NCBI GenBank assembly: GCA_022545625.1
Contig: JACZQS010000141.1
Coordinates: forward strand, 1-6,507
Reading direction: 5' to 3'
Source: Pseudomonadota bacterium
GTDB lineage: Bacteria; Pseudomonadota; Gammaproteobacteria; GCA-001735895
Length of the DNA stretch: 6,507 nucleotides
The notes below the pieces were generated by a model. That model was not told the DNA's origin and ran no database searches. It was given only the letters and a program-made list of their open reading frames with translations. A program made the position numbers and the translations under genes. This document shows positions 6,273 through 6,507 of the stretch, piece by piece (position 1 is the first letter of the stretch; every line of letters begins with the position of its first letter).

Positions 6273-6507
6273 ATTAATAATTACATCCCACCATTTAACC
6301 CACCAATTATTTTTCCCCGTCTATATACCTGGTTAAATTCTACCGATTGACATGAATTTGTCAGCCACTGATGGTTTGATGGCTCTGACAAGCGCGAATC
6401 TTCGAAATAATGCCGCAGGATGGGGCCTACAGCTGCAAGCGGCGATCCAGGACGACAAAACGAAGATCGATAGTGTGCACTAACATGTCTAAGGCAGGTG
6501 TTCAATA
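6273..6507. other. Unassigned sequence after the tRNA terminator
   Basis: No gene can be assigned with confidence. On the plus strand, ATG at 6352 opens 43 codons ending at 6483 (MNLSATDGLMALTSANLRNN at its start), and a second ATG at 6485 stays open to the window edge. Neither has a clear ribosome site. On the minus strand a 74-codon frame (6281-6505, TTG start) resembles nothing I know. A TGACA-N6-TGTCA inverted repeat lies at 6348-6363, and its left part reads TTGACA, a perfect -35 hexamer, but no matching -10 lies 16-18 bases on. The stretch may hold a small gene, the decayed remnant of one, or only spacer. Confidence 0.4.

Noticed and set aside
6281..6505. A 74-codon minus-strand frame after the tRNA
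   Set aside because: It has a TTG start at the window edge, no recognisable motif and an unconvincing residue make-up. It is mentioned only in the description of that region.

Overview
The window looks like an ordinary housekeeping stretch of a gammaproteobacterial chromosome. The evidence is the gene order guaB-guaA-tadA with mltF converging on tadA (tadA and mltF are also convergent neighbours in E. coli), the close resemblance of all five proteins to their E. coli counterparts, and a tRNA-Ser gene that encodes its own CCA. Base composition is moderate and even across the genes. The species cannot be named from the sequence.

Layout: positions 1-1393 hold guaB, missing only about its first 22 codons. 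A 177-base gap follows, holding a two-unit inverted repeat of the REP/MITE kind. guaA lies at 1571-3145, and tadA begins inside its last codons. tadA and the opposite-strand mltF end on overlapping stop codons. yaaA lies 41 bases upstream of mltF on the same strand, so the two may be co-transcribed. A non-coding gap with a small operator-like dyad precedes a plus-strand tRNA-Ser(GGA) gene, which ends in a strong intrinsic terminator. The last 235 bases contain no recognisable gene.

Functionally, guaB and guaA are the two committed steps from IMP to GMP (IMP to XMP to GMP). tadA makes the inosine-34 wobble base in tRNA, and its start overlaps guaA, which suggests co-transcription or translational coupling. 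MltF is a periplasmic murein lytic transglycosylase with a solute-binding-like regulatory domain. YaaA belongs to a family linked to peroxide and iron stress. The tRNA is an independent unit.

I found no undescribed multi-gene system. The items most worth a second look are the paired hairpin repeat between guaB and guaA, the start of tadA, the dyad overlapping the presumed tRNA promoter, and the unassigned sequence beyond the tRNA terminator.
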